From contig SIJG01000033.1 of the NCBI GenBank assembly GCA_023374025.1, positions 1,027,239-1,091,238 of the forward strand: 64,000 nt of DNA. The letters are read 5' to 3'. Below the pieces are notes generated by a model, which made no database searches, was not told where the DNA came from, and saw only the letters and a program-made list of their open reading frames with translations. The position numbers and the translations under genes are program-made. Below, piece after piece: positions 45,500-57,104 of this stretch. Each line of letters begins with the position of its first letter. Position 1 is the stretch's first letter. Origin of the DNA: Heterodera schachtii. Its lineage: Eukaryota; Nematoda; Chromadorea; Rhabditida; Heteroderidae.

Positions 45500-46390
45500 A
45501 GCGAAATGAAAGCAATTTTCAAAAATATGCTTTTTTAATATTTTTAAAATTTATATTTATGTCAAACAACGCAATAAATCTTTTATCAACCAGTACAGTT
45601 AAATCAACAAAAAAAAGTGTGGGAGGACTTGTTCAGCAGAGACAAAATTAGAAACATTTAATAAACAATCTGTTTGAATGTCAAGTGATCAGAAAAAAAG
45701 CTCTGATCAGCAGTCAGATTTTGCTAAGGGCGATCAAACCCGCAACCAAAATATATTGGTACTGATCAAATATTATTTAAAAAACTTTTGGGACTGATCA
45801 GAAATTGATTGGAATAATTTATTGTCCTGACCAGTTTTTGGGAGTGATCAGATTTGCATGATCAGTTCTTTGTCAAGTCAATGCAAATGTCTTTTCGTGT
45901 AACGATTGACAAATATCGTATCGGATTATGCAAGTACTATATTTAAGATGGTCAAACTTTTTAAAAAATGTTTAAAAAATGCAAAAGTTACCAAAAGTAA
46001 TGAAAAAAGGGGCGGATTAAAGGTGCCATACTGTGGCGTAAATTCACAAATTTTTACTCGACGGAGAATGTTACGGTGCAGCTACACAAAAAGCCTACCT
46101 ATTTTGTCTGTTTTTGTTATATTTCATTGTTTTGAGATGTACACAATGCGCCTCTCAAGTCTTAGAAACCCACGCAAGTGTGAAATTTTGTTAAAAAACG
46201 ACAAAGAAAATGTTTGGAAAAAATATTTTGCCAAGAAAATGACAAGAAACAAGAACAAAAAACGAATAAAAGGCTAAGAAATATTGTGCCATAAGAAAAT
46301 GCCAGGAGAAGGATGCGAGGCCGCAAAGAGTCCGAGCCCATAATTTCCAAAAAAATAAAGGAAAAAACAAAGAAATGCCATATAAAAACT
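45500..46390. other. intergenic with many TGATCAG words
   Basis: Between 45680 and 45870 the word CTGATCAG or TGATCAG occurs about eight times without a regular period. No gene supported. The 123-codon forward frame 45906-46277 has no motif. Confidence 0.35.
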
Positions 46391-46394
46391 CTGT

Positions 46395-46530
46395 CCCTGC
46401 GAATCATTGGGGTCGACGATAAAAAAATCGTTGTATTTCGCCCGGGGCCTAATTATAAAATTATATTTGTCCAATCTATAAAAAACAATTTATGTATATT
46501 TGCTCAAATTTTAAATTCAAATGAGTGCAG
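46395..46530 (-). pseudogene. fragment of the GT31 gene (exon-7 start plus intron)
   Basis: Reverse-strand GCCCCGGGCGAAATACAACG and the following AT-rich intron match 26560-26660 of the GT31 gene; the rest of the exon is missing. A scrap left by rearrangement. Confidence 0.6.
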
Positions 46531-47154
46531 ATTTCGGATGTAATCAATACTAACAAATAAGATAAGTATGGTTTTCAGCTTTTCCCCAAAAATGTAGACA
46601 AATATGTGTTCACGACGAGCGCATTATGTGCAGGACTGGGCAATTAGTCCGGGTTTTAATATCCCGATATTAAAAAAAAGAATAATGGGTCGTTATTGAC
46701 CCCAGCAAAAGCGGGATCTTTTAGGAGCCAAAATTAATTGGCATAGAAATGGTTGAAACAAATCTCTGTTCCATTTTATAGCCCGGATCAGTATCTGGTA
46801 CTCTACTGGAATTTATAGGATCATTTCCGAAAACTTTTTTACGAAATCAGGATTAGAACTGACCCTAAAAGCTTAAATCTACAAGGATACGGAAATTCGA
46901 TTATTGCCGGCTTTAATCAATTTGTGTTGCATTTTTAGTTTTTGTACGGTATTGGATCTTTTTGTCTTACATTTTTAATTCCATTTTGCCACATTCTACA
47001 AATTTAACTTGGAAATCGAATCTCATTGGAGTGCAATTGCATTCAAGCAATAAATAATATCTTTAAGAAAATTCGGTGAAATTGACAGCTTATTTATACA
47101 GAATTTTACACCCAATGAAAGCGTCAAATTATTGACAAAATTTAATTCAAAATC

Positions 47155-48600
47155 AAAAAAAGCATGATGAAAAACGATTTTTGGCATAATTATTTAATCT
47201 ATTTGAAATATTATTTAATAAGTTTTGCTTTTCGTTCGGTCCAAATAAAGTGCTTCTGCTGGTCGGACTTTGTCACATTGGCCAACTCGGCCAAAATGCC
47301 CGAGTACAGTACATCCTCCAGGAAAAAGCCGTTAGTTTTCGGGCTGTGTGCCAAGACAGCTTTGACAGTGTCGGTGTTGGTCAAATAATGTTGCCAAGCG
47401 CAAATGGGGGGAACAATTCACCAGGGAAATCTTCCCTCGAGACGCACCTGAAAATAAATTTGGGGCTGAAGAAGCCACTCAACACTTGGCCATTTCGCCC
47501 CGGGCACTGGACAATTTGGCCACGGACAATTGGCAACAGACAATTGGTCCGTTCATAATTGGGTATTTAAAAAATTCTATAATTTTCAAAAAAATAAAAA
47601 AGAATAAAAAAGTGAATTTGACTGACCATTTGCTGTCCCTGTTCCGAAATGGCTTTCGGCTGGCGCCCATATGCCCGAAAAAAATCAGCGGATGAACATC
47701 GGCAATTTGGCGGAATTTTTTGTTTATCCAATAGTCCATCCGGCGCAGATGGACCACCGTGTCGTCGTCCACCTTCGCCACCCATTCGACACCGGCACAG
47801 TGCCGTTGTTGCCAAGTCAGGGCACCGAACCACTGCAAAAATGTTTATAGGCTTATGTAAATCCGACCTATTAAATTGCGCCAAAGAATTGCCAAAACAA
47901 AGGCTTTTTTTCTCCGTTTCTATAATTGAAAGCAATTAATTGTAATTAGAAAGTATAATATATTTTGCATTAATTAAAATTAATTTTTTTTATTTAATAA
48001 AATCACTTTGAGATGTAAATGCTTGTACTTATCCACAAAGCCGTGCAAAAACACAATGTCTCCATGCTTTTTCTGCTCCTCTTCTAATTTTTGTTTCACA
48101 TCTGCCGCTTCTCCTGCCGATGGGTCGGCAACGAAAAAACGGAGAATTTCTCCGGGTGCCTAATTAAATCCAAATTATATTTATTCAATTCAATAAAAAA
48201 AATTATTGTCCATTTTGCTCAAATTTTAAAATTCAAATGAGTGAAGCCCGTCCTTTTTTCTTATTTTCTTCAATTATCATCAAATTTAGTTTTTAATTGA
48301 ATATTTCAATTGTTTTTTTTTCTCAGGATTAATAAAAATGTTGCAACCAACTTAATTACTGCTTTAAAATTGTTTTTTGCCAATAAATTATTAAATTAAT
48401 AATAATAAATTCAATTAATTTGTTTCCTACCGCTTCTTTCATCCATGTCTCTCTTGCGCCCGTTCTCCTTTCAAATGAGTCCCTGCCCGACATTGCCAAC
48501 ATGATCAGCTTGGTGCCAGCCGCACATGCATTGCCAATTTCCATCGAACAGTTCATGCGAATGTTTTTGAAGCGAATTGCGAATTTCTAAAAAGTACGCT
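47155..48600 (-). pseudogene. GT31 glycosyltransferase pseudogene (copy of 25.6-27.06 kb)
   Basis: The exon equivalents are 48586-48431 (RDSFERRTGARETWMKEA), 48159-48007 (HGDIVFLHGFVDKYKHLHLK), 47832-47627 (EWVAKVDDDTVVHLRRMDYW) and 47447 to about 47230 (REDFPGELFPPFALGN). A 1-bp deletion at about 47387-47389 (CAAATAATG versus CAAATAAATG in the parent) turns NIYLT into a frame that hits TGA at once. The copy also lacks the five upstream exons and the last exon (homology stops at about 47130). The first three exons remain open and very similar to the parent, so duplication is recent. Confidence 0.8.
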
Positions 48601-49310
48601 ACAGTATTTCTAGAAAAGATTGTAAACGGTTCCACTAAATAATAATTTAGAGGTAATAAATCAGAAAAGTGATTATTTATAAGCTAAAACCGTAAAAGTG
48701 GCATTTTTGGACAAAACTCAATAACAAGGTGCCGCAATTTAATTGTTTTCATATTTTTCAAGAATAGCTTTTATTTTTCCCAAAATTATCCTCAAATGTC
48801 CCAATGCGCTAAAAAGTGCGATTTAAATAATCCATAATTTAATATTTTTTAAAATAAATTGTATAATTAAGCGTAGAAAAATTGCTATGAGTTTTGTTTT
48901 TTAGGGTAAAAAATAAGAACATTTTGCGAAATTGCTTCAAATCAGTTATTTTAAAAATTATTCATCAAAAATGTTATTTAATTATTATATTTTTCGTCTC
49001 CCATTATCGCTTTTAACAATTTTGGGGAGGAGATAAACAAACCATAAATATCAGACATTCTGTATCCATTAAATCAGATTTTTAACATTATTTGCGGCCC
49101 AGTTTTCCAAAAAACTCGGGTGAATGTGCGTGGAAAATTTTTAAAATTTTTAATGGATTTTGTTAGAAATTAGCCAAATTCAGAAATTTCCTCTTTTAGA
49201 TGAAAATAAGACACTACCCCCAAATCATAACATTTCTTAGAAAAAAGAACATAAAGAAACCCTGAAATAAACTGACTATTACCAGAATTTTGGTGAATAA
49301 GAATTATTAA
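48600..49310. other. intergenic; includes an inverted-repeat arm matched at 54.92-55.03 kb
   Basis: 48600-48725 continues the GT31 intron homology. 49215-49330 is an inverted match of 54920-55030 (CCAGAATTTTGGTGAATAAG). No gene. Confidence 0.45.
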
Positions 49311-49314
49311 CATC

Positions 49315-49890
49315 ATAAAATAAATGGGAATACGTGTTACCATGGTGGTAGTTTAGCACCGTCTTAAAAACAGTAAAAAAAGAACGGTAAACCGAGAATC
49401 AAGGACCGAAATTAAAAAAAAAATCCAAAAATTTGGATTGACAAACCCCGAGACTGATCAGAGAAGAATGCCGGGAAAGGTTGACACAAAAAGAGGGGCC
49501 GCCCTTTTCCTTTCAGCCCCCGGGACATTTGTTAATAAGAATTAAAGGTGAACAATATTAAAGGTAGTTCACTATTTTCTTAAATTATTTTCAATAAATG
49601 TCTTCTGTTCGTCATCCTTCGGTAGGGAATTCACCAAATGCAATTACATATTTCCCCTCTTTGTTAATTTTAGCTTTTGAAGTGAGAAACTGTGAAAATC
49701 GTATAAAAATTAAAATTTATCTGGCTTCGCCTACCGGTCACCAGGCTAAAATGTTCTGGTTTTTTTGAATTTAGCCGAAATTGAAGAACAGGTTGAACAT
49801 GTCTGCGTAAAGCCGCATTTAAGCTGATCAACCGAGTGCAAAATGATCAGCATAGTTTCGTCCCGTCCATAGCCGATCGGGACAGCAGTA
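49315..49890 (-). pseudogene. scrambled fragments of the GT14 gene
   Basis: 49316-49420 is the reverse complement of the GT14 upstream region and start (30150-30235, around CCACCATGGTAAC). 49795-49890 is the reverse complement of exon 5 (around GGCTATGGACGGGACGAAA, parent 32213-32300). On the minus strand their order is inverted relative to the parent, and the intervening exons are gone. Confidence 0.65.
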
Positions 49891-49931
49891 GAATTTTCAT
49901 ATTAAGGAAGTGGGGAAGAGACGAGGTACAT

Positions 49932-52900
49932 TATATATATGTTATATAGGTAAGGGGTTTCGCTTCAAAAACTAATTTGAGTCGAACGGGAATAGGTACG
50001 GAGCTGAAATTTGGCATGGGTATGTAGTAGGTTACGGCGCATCCGGGAAAAATACGGATTTTCCGGTCCGGTGGCCAATTGAGTCCCAGCGGCTCGAAAA
50101 CTGACTTTGCCCACAGTCTCAGTGTTACGAAATTTTTTGCTTTTGATTTCGGGGATTAGAGGACCCCAAAAGCGAAATGCCCCAACTGTGGCCTACAACT
50201 TTGCCAGCAAAAATTTTTTGATCAGATCAAAGGCCTGAGCTGTAGGTTAGGCAACGTAAGAATCACTTTTTTTGGACACTTCAGTACCAGTCGAATAGCT
50301 CATCAGGGTTTGAACTAAGCTGGAGGTGGCCAGCAGACTTATTGTAGAGCTCAATGAGCTCGATTTTTCCAAATTTAAAAATTTCGAAAATTTTCAAAAA
50401 TTTTCAAGTTAGGCCTAAAAATTTGTTTTCGGGTTTTTGAATTTTAGGATTTTTTAACGATTTTTCCGGGAAAAACGGAGAACACTTTCAAAACATCGTT
50501 TTTCGAGCTCTATCGATTGGTGGGATTTTTAGAAAAATTTCGGTTTTTTCTCGGAAATAGAAAAAATTTTTGGCCTGAGCGGGACATTTGAGTCCCGGGC
50601 CCATAACTCATCAGGGGTCGGTTTTAGTTAAAAAGTATCTTAGAGCAAAATTGTAGAGAATTTTATGGGCTATCGAATGGTGTACTATAGGTCGGAAATT
50701 TTTCAAAAATTTTCGAGCTAGGCCCGTAGAAATTTACGAAAATTTTTTTAGGCTTGAAAAAAGGGGTGAAAAATATTTTTCTGGGGTAAATTATGGTGAT
50801 GATCACGATTATAATGTTTATTTTAAGTTTCATAATTTTAGGAATTTTTAAAAAATTCTTTATTTTTTGGGAAATTTTTGGCCCTCAGGATTTTGGGTTA
50901 AATTTTGAAAATTCATTACTCAGTGAAGGTTTGGTCGATTTAAGTGTATTAAAGCTCTAAAAATAGAGAAAAATCAGGAGAATTTAATGGGAGTTAATTG
51001 AAATTTATATCACAAAAATAAAAAAAAGTATTCCAGAAATTTTGGAAATTTTCGATTTTTCAGAAAAATTTTTTACCTCGGTTCAGAAAGGTCATTCTGG
51101 AAAAATAAAATACTAGAAAAAACCGCATTTTTTTGCTCTTTTATATAAATTTTATTTCATTTTTTATCACCTTTTTAAGAATTGTTATAAAAATAAAAGT
51201 GCTTTTGGATTCGGGACCAAAGGGGGGTGACCAGGATTTTTGAGTTAAAAATTTTTTTAACCTAACATCTTCCAAAATATGTCTTTAGAGGTTATTGGGG
51301 CCGCTGATCACGAATCTGAAATCAGATTTCAGTTATGATATCGTTAAGGCCTCAGAATCCCCATGTGATTGGGGATTCTGAGATATGTTCTAAGGGGGAG
51401 GGGGGGGAGGGGGCAGGTTCGGACCCGGGCGGTGTTCATTATTTTTTTATTATTTTTGAGTTAATTTTCATTAGATTTAATAATTTTAAATGTTTTAGTT
51501 TTTATTAATAATTAATAAATTTTTAAATTTAATTTAATTATTTTTAGAGAATAATGATTTTTATTTAATTAATTATTATTTTTAATTAAAGGATTTCAGC
51601 TATTATTTTAAAATTGAATTTGTCAAAATTTTTTTCATTTCAATTTAAATAATATTCAATTATTATACATTTCATAATTTGTTTTTGATTAATAAAAAGT
51701 GTATTTTATTATAAAAAACTGAAAAATATATGCATTCGATTTTTTATCTATTTTTAATAAAAATAATTCCTTATTTATTTAATTTTAAACCATGTTGTAC
51801 CTCTTCCTCCCGTGGTTGTACCTCTTCTAACCACCTTTGTACCTCTCTAATCACTGTTGTACCTCTTCTATTCACTGTTGTACCTCTTCTTTTCACTGTT
51901 GTACCTCTTCTTTTCACTGTTGTACCTCTTCTATTTACTGTTGTACCTCTTCTAACCACCTTTGTACCTCTCTAATCACTGTTGCACCTCTTCTAATCAC
52001 TGTTTTACCTCTTCTTTTCACTGTTGTACCTCTTCTTTTCATTGTTGTACCTCTTCTTTTCACTGTTGTACCTCTTCTATTCACTGTTGTACCTCTTCTT
52101 TTCACTGTTGTACCTCTTCTTTTCACTGTTGTACCTCTTCTATTTACTGTTGTACCTCTTCTAACCACCTTTGTACCTCTCTAATCACTGTTGCACCTCT
52201 TCTAATCACTGTTTTACCTCTTCTTTTCACTGTTTTACCTCTTCTTTTCCTTGTTTTACCTCTTCTTTTCACTGTTGTACCTCTTCTTTTCATTGTGTAC
52301 CTCTTCTTTTCACTGTTGTACCTCTTCTTTTCACTGTTGTACCTCTTCTTTTCATTGTTGTACCTCTTCTTTTCACTGTTGTACCTCTTCTATTTACTGT
52401 TGTACCTCTTCTTTCACTGTTGTACCTCTTCTTTTCACTGTTGTACCTCTTCTTTTCACTGTTGTACCTCTTCTTTCATTGTTGTACCTCTTCTTTTCAC
52501 TGTTGTACCTCTTCTATTACTGTTGTACCTCTTCTATTTACTGTTGTACCTCTTCTAATCACTGTTTTACCTCTTCTTTTCACTGTTTTACCTCTTCTTT
52601 TCACTGTTGTACCTCTTCTTTTCACTGTTGTACCTCTTCTTTTCATTGTTGTACCTCTTCTTTTCACTGTTGTACCTCTTCTTTTCACTGTTGTACCTCT
52701 TCTTTTCATTGTTGTACCTCTTCTTTTCACTGTTGTACCTCTTCTATTTACTGTTGTACCTCTTCTTTTCACTGTTGTACCTCTTCTTTTCACTGTTGTA
52801 CCTCTTCTTTCACTGTTGTACCTCTTCTTTTCATTGTTGTACCTCTTCTATTTACTGTTGTACCTCTTCTTTTCACTGTTGTACCTCTTCTTTCACTGTT

Positions 52901-54571
52901 GTACCTCTTCTATTTACTGTTGTACCTCTTCTTTTCATTGTTGTACCTCTTCTTTTCACTGTTGTACCTCTTCTTTTCACTGTTGTACCTCTTCTTTTCA
53001 TTGTTGTACCTCTTCTTTTCACTGTTGTACCTCTTCTATTCACTGTTGTACCTCTTCTTTTCACTGTTGTACCTCTTCTTTTCACTGTTGTACCTCTTCT
53101 ATTTACTGTTGTACCTCTTCTAACCACCTTTGTACCTCTCTAATCACTGTTGCACCTCTTCTAATCACTGTTTTACCTCTTCTTTTCACTGTTTTACCTC
53201 TTCTTTTCACTGTTGTACCTCTTCTTTTCACTGTTGTACCTCTTCTTTTCATTGTTGTACCTCTTCTTTTCACTGTTGTACCTCTTCTTTTCACTGTTGT
53301 ACCTCTTCTTTTTACTGTTGTACCTCTTTTTTTCACTGTTGTACCTCTTCTATTTACTGTTGTACCTCTTTTTTCACTGTTGTACCTCTTCTTTTCACTG
53401 TTGTACCTCTTCTTTTCACTGTTGTACCTCTTCTTTCATTGTTGTACCTCTTCTTTTCACTGTTGTACCTCTTCTATTTACTGTTGTACCTCTTCTATTT
53501 ACTGTTGTACCTCTTCTTTTCACTGTTGTACCTCTTCTTTTCACTGTTGTACCTCTTCTTTTCACTGTTGTACCTCTTCTTTTCACTGTTGTACCTCTTC
53601 TTTTCACTGTTGTACCTCTTCTATTCACTGTTGTACCTCTTCTTTTCACTGTTGTACCTCTTCTTTTACTGTTGTACCTCTTCTTATCACTGTTGTACCT
53701 CTTCTTATCACTGTTGTACCTCGTCTATTTACTGTTGTACCTCTTCTTTTCACTGTTGTCTCTTCTATTCACTGTTGTACCTCTCTTTTCACTGTTGTAC
53801 CTCTTCTTTTCACTGTTGTACCTCTTCTATTCACTGTTGTACCTCTTCTTTTCACTGTTGTACCTCTTCTTTTCACTGTTGTACCTCTTCTTTTCACTGT
53901 TGTACCTCTTCTTTTCACTGTTGTACCTCTTCTTTTCACTGTTGTACCTCTTCTATTTACTGTTGTACCTCTTCTATTTACTGTTGTCTCTTCTTTTCAC
54001 TGTTGTACCTCTTCTTTTCATTGTTGTACCTCTTCTTTTCACTGTTGTACCTCTTCTATTTACTGTTGTACCTCTTCTATTTACTGTTGTACCTCTTCTA
54101 TTTACTGTTGTCTCTTCTTTTCACTGTTGTACCTCTTCTATTTACTGTTGTACCTCTTCTATTTACTGTTGTACCTCTTCTTTTCACTGTTGTACCTCTT
54201 CTTTTCACTGTTGTACCTCTTCTTTTCACTGTTGTACCTCTTCTTTTCATTGTTGTACCTCTTCTTTTCACTGTTGTACCTCTTCTATTTACTGTTGTAC
54301 CTCTTCTATTTACTGTTGTCTCTTCTTTTCACTGTTGTACCTCTTCTATTCACTGTTGTCCCTTTTCTATTCACCGTTGTACCTCTTTCCCCGTCATTAG
54401 AAACGGGCGCGACGCGCCCGTTCGAGGCCGCGAAGCGGCCTAAAAATCGCTGATAATATTTTAAAAATCCCAAATCTCTTCACAACCTGATAGCTTATCT
54501 AGGTAGCGAAGCTCAAGAAGCGCGAAGCGCTTTTTCACAGCTAAAATGCCAACGGTTCACGCACCCGCTAG
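49932..54571. mobile_element. Helitron-like non-autonomous element, copy 1 (with giant minisatellite)
   Basis: It begins ATATATATGTTATATAGGTA and ends GGTTCACGCACCCGCTAG (54554-54571), followed by T. The 1.86-kb left part is non-coding with reverse-stop-rich AT sequence. It has a hairpin (TCAGAATCCCCA/TGGGGATTCTGA at 51354-51383), a G-rich tract and GTTCGGACCCGGGCGGTG. The 21-bp array (51794-54388) follows, then GGGCGCGACGCGCCC (54403-54421) and AAGCGCGAAGCGCTT (54514-54530) hairpins before the CTAG end. CTAG-T with upstream GC hairpins is the Helitron 3' signature; there is no Rep/helicase and no target duplication, as expected for Helitrons. The 5' TC is not clear, so the call is tentative. 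Confidence 0.6.
51794..54388. repeat. 21-bp minisatellite, about 123 units
   Basis: The consensus is GTTGTACCTCTTCTTTTCAC plus T (21 bp), with frequent variants TATTTACT, TATTCACT, TTTCATT and TTTACCTC. A distinct cassette (CTAACCACCTTTGTACCTC, then GTTGCACCTCTTCTAATCAC) recurs at about 51828, 51953, 52161 and 53121, showing higher-order duplication of about 0.96 kb. Because 21 is divisible by 3, open frames up to 760 codons run through it on the plus strand and shorter ones on the minus; these are artefacts of periodicity. Confidence 0.95.
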
Positions 54572-54574
54572 TTC

Positions 54575-55200
54575 CTATTCTAAGATTAACAAGCAATAAA
54601 ACCAGCATAAAAAAAGCCCAAATCCAAATTATGACCACAATGCTTAATCGAATTATTCTCACTTGAGAGAATATCTCTAAAAAATGCGGTAAAATTTGAA
54701 GAATTTTAGACCCAATGAAAGCGTCAAATATATTTATCGAGAATTTTATTTTTTTTAATTTAAATTATTCTTTCTATACATCTTTTATTTTTTGCAATGT
54801 TTAATTTCTTTTATCCACTTTTTATTTTTTCCGCTCCTTGTCACACTTTTCTTCCTTAGAATTAATTATAACTCTTAGTTTTTTCTCAGTTTCTCTTTTA
54901 TTTTTACATTTTTATAATTCCCATTTATTTTATGGTGCTTAATGATTCTTATTCACCAAAATTCTGGTAATATCCGTTTATTTCAAGGTTTTTTTATGTT
55001 CTTTTTTCTAAGAAATGTTATGATTGTTTGAAAATCTGGTTCTTTTTGTACTTTTGGTTATAAAATTTGTTTAAACATGACCAAATTTTTTAAAATTTTG
55101 CAGCTAATAGAGAACATTTGGAGCAATCAAATGAAATTAAGAATTAAAAATTTGTATCTTCTGAGCAAAGTTAACGGTTTCAGTGCCAAGGGCTTACTTG
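54575..55200. other. intergenic, AT-rich
   Basis: 54920-55030 is the inverted mate of 49215-49330. 54705-54760 shares GACCCAATGAAAGCGTCAAA with 47100-47125. No gene. Confidence 0.45.
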
Positions 55201-55205
55201 AAATA

Positions 55206-56331
55206 TTATGACAAATTAGAGTAGAGCGGGACCGGGAATTTTGGGCAAAACCGGGATCGGGACCTTTTTGGTTTGAAAAACCGGGAATTTTTGGCAGGAA
55301 AACCAGGGAAAACCGGGACTGGTCTCGGTCAGAACGGGGACTTCGGTACTAGGGCTGGGCGCAAATGGATTTTCAATTACGGAAATCCGCAATCCGCAAT
55401 TGCGGGGGTCAAAAAAGCCCGAAATTTCCCGCAATCCGTTTTCAAAAAATTATGTTTTTTAAATTTTTAAAATTTAAAAAAAATCCAATCTAAAAATTGG
55501 TTAAGAGTAATTTATGATCAGAATAAAAGCTTTGCATGTTTTTTGAGGCAAAAAATCCCAAAATATGGGCCGCGGGAGAAAAATAGCAAAATAGGAAAAA
55601 TGGCAGATTCTGAACTGTGGTCCAAAATTTTCAAAATTTTCAAATTAAAATTTCAATAATCTCATCCTTTAAGAAACCCATTTAAAAAAAAATTAAAAAG
55701 ATTGTCTTGGTTTGGCGGTTCCGAAAGGAAAAAATTATAATTTGTGACGTAAAATCCATTCTTTTTAAATTTTTGGGGTTCATTTTGGGGATCATTTGTG
55801 AAGGGGTCCCGGCTGGAACATGGGGGGCGGGGGTCAGGCGGCGCCGAAAGGCGCCGCCTGAAAATTTGAAAATATTATGCAATTTGTTAAAAGATTTATC
55901 TAGAAATGACTAAGATTTAGAACTATATTTAAAAATAATTAGGAGTTTTTGAGGCGGGCAGTGCCAATAAGCCCCGTCGAGGAAAATTTTTCAGAATTTT
56001 TAACGAATTTTGTTAAAATAGCTAAATTTTTTAAGCAGTTCCTCTTTTTCCCTTGGCTAGCAACCCGCCCCCTTTTTATGTATGCTAATAATACAACAAA
56101 TCACCAAGAATAAGTCAGACGAAATCGAAATATGAGTAGCCTTTTAATAAAAATATTAAAAAAAAAAATTCATTTTATAAAAAATAATCTTGCAAGAAAT
56201 CGTCTCGAAAAATAATCCAAAAGTCAAATTGCGTACCAAAATTGCGGATAAATCCCAAAAATCCTCAACCCGCAATCCGTAACTCCATAAACCCCGCAAT
56301 TTCCGTAATCCGCAATTTCGCCCAGCCCTGA
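55206..56331. mobile_element. nested transposon remnants (GGGACCGGGA type outside, AGGGCTGGGCG type inside)
   Basis: 55206-55345 copies one end of the TAGAGTTGC/GGGACC family. Inside it, 55348 (AGGGCTGGGCGCAAAT) to 56329 (AATTTCGCCCAGCCCT) forms an inverted-repeat element with subterminal AATCCGCAATTGCGG-type strings at both ends. A hairpin GGCGGCGCC-gaaa-GGCGCCGCC lies at 55838-55859. No 8-bp duplication was confirmed. Non-coding. Confidence 0.5.
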
Positions 56332-56540
56332 TTGAGACGGGTCTTTTCTCTCTAACTCAAAAATTCTCAATTAAAAATTAAAAAATTCAAAGAAATCTCT
56401 ATTAATATAATTAGAGCTTATTAAATAAAATCTCCGGTAAATTTTAAACAAATTAATGCAAATCCCAGTTGTGAAAATACCGATTTTTGAGTTTTTTCAT
56501 TGATTATCTTTGAGTTTGAGAAAAGTCCCGTCTCAATACC
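56331..56540. mobile_element. about 210-bp palindromic element, TIR ATTGAGACGGG
   Basis: ATTGAGACGGGTCTTTTCTC at the left and GAGAAAAGTCCCGTCTCAAT at the right are inverted with one mismatch, with AACTCAAA/TTTGAGTTTGAG further in. The right end abuts GGTCTCGAATAC. Non-coding. Confidence 0.55.
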
Positions 56541-57104
56541 AAAGTCCCGTCCGGTCTCGAATACAAATGTTCGACCCAGCTTATGACTTCTGTATAATTT
56601 TGCATACAGAAAAAAAACAACAAAATGTGGATAAAATATATAAAATACTTCAATAATTTAATGATTAGAGATCGATTTTTGAGGCATATGCCTTTTTTTC
56701 TGCGCATTAGTTCAAATAACGCATTTTCCACTTGGTTTGAGGCTTCTACGTTGACTTTTATTATGCCTTTTTCGGGATTTTCGTGCCTTACCGTAAATGC
56801 TCTAATTATCACCCATGGGGGATTATTTTTCAACCTCCTCTGAAAAGGGGGGATAATTAGAGACTGCGAGATAAATGGAGACTGGGGGATTATTTTTCGA
56901 CTGATTTAACATTTTGAAAATGTAGCCATAAAATGTAATCGCGTCAAAAACCAAGTATGTACTTGGCATCCAAGTACGAATCCGAGCCCTGCATTAAACA
57001 AATTCTGTCAAAATGAGCATTTTATTTTTAAAAATTGGTAATACACTGGTGGAAAAAAGTCTTTTACCGAACCCTCGAAATTTTTTCATGGCGATTTTTG
57101 TAAT

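Noticed and set aside
51794..54388. CRISPR-like repeat array
   Set aside because: Units are contiguous 21-bp variants without unique spacers, in a eukaryotic context.
52171..54453. 760-codon open frame (and others of 290-437 codons) across the CCTCTTCTTTTCACTGTTG repeat
   Set aside because: The 21-bp period keeps all frames open; the encoded VPLLFTV/CCTSSFH/LYLFFSL peptides are pure translation of the minisatellite, with no start context, splice sites or non-repeat domain.
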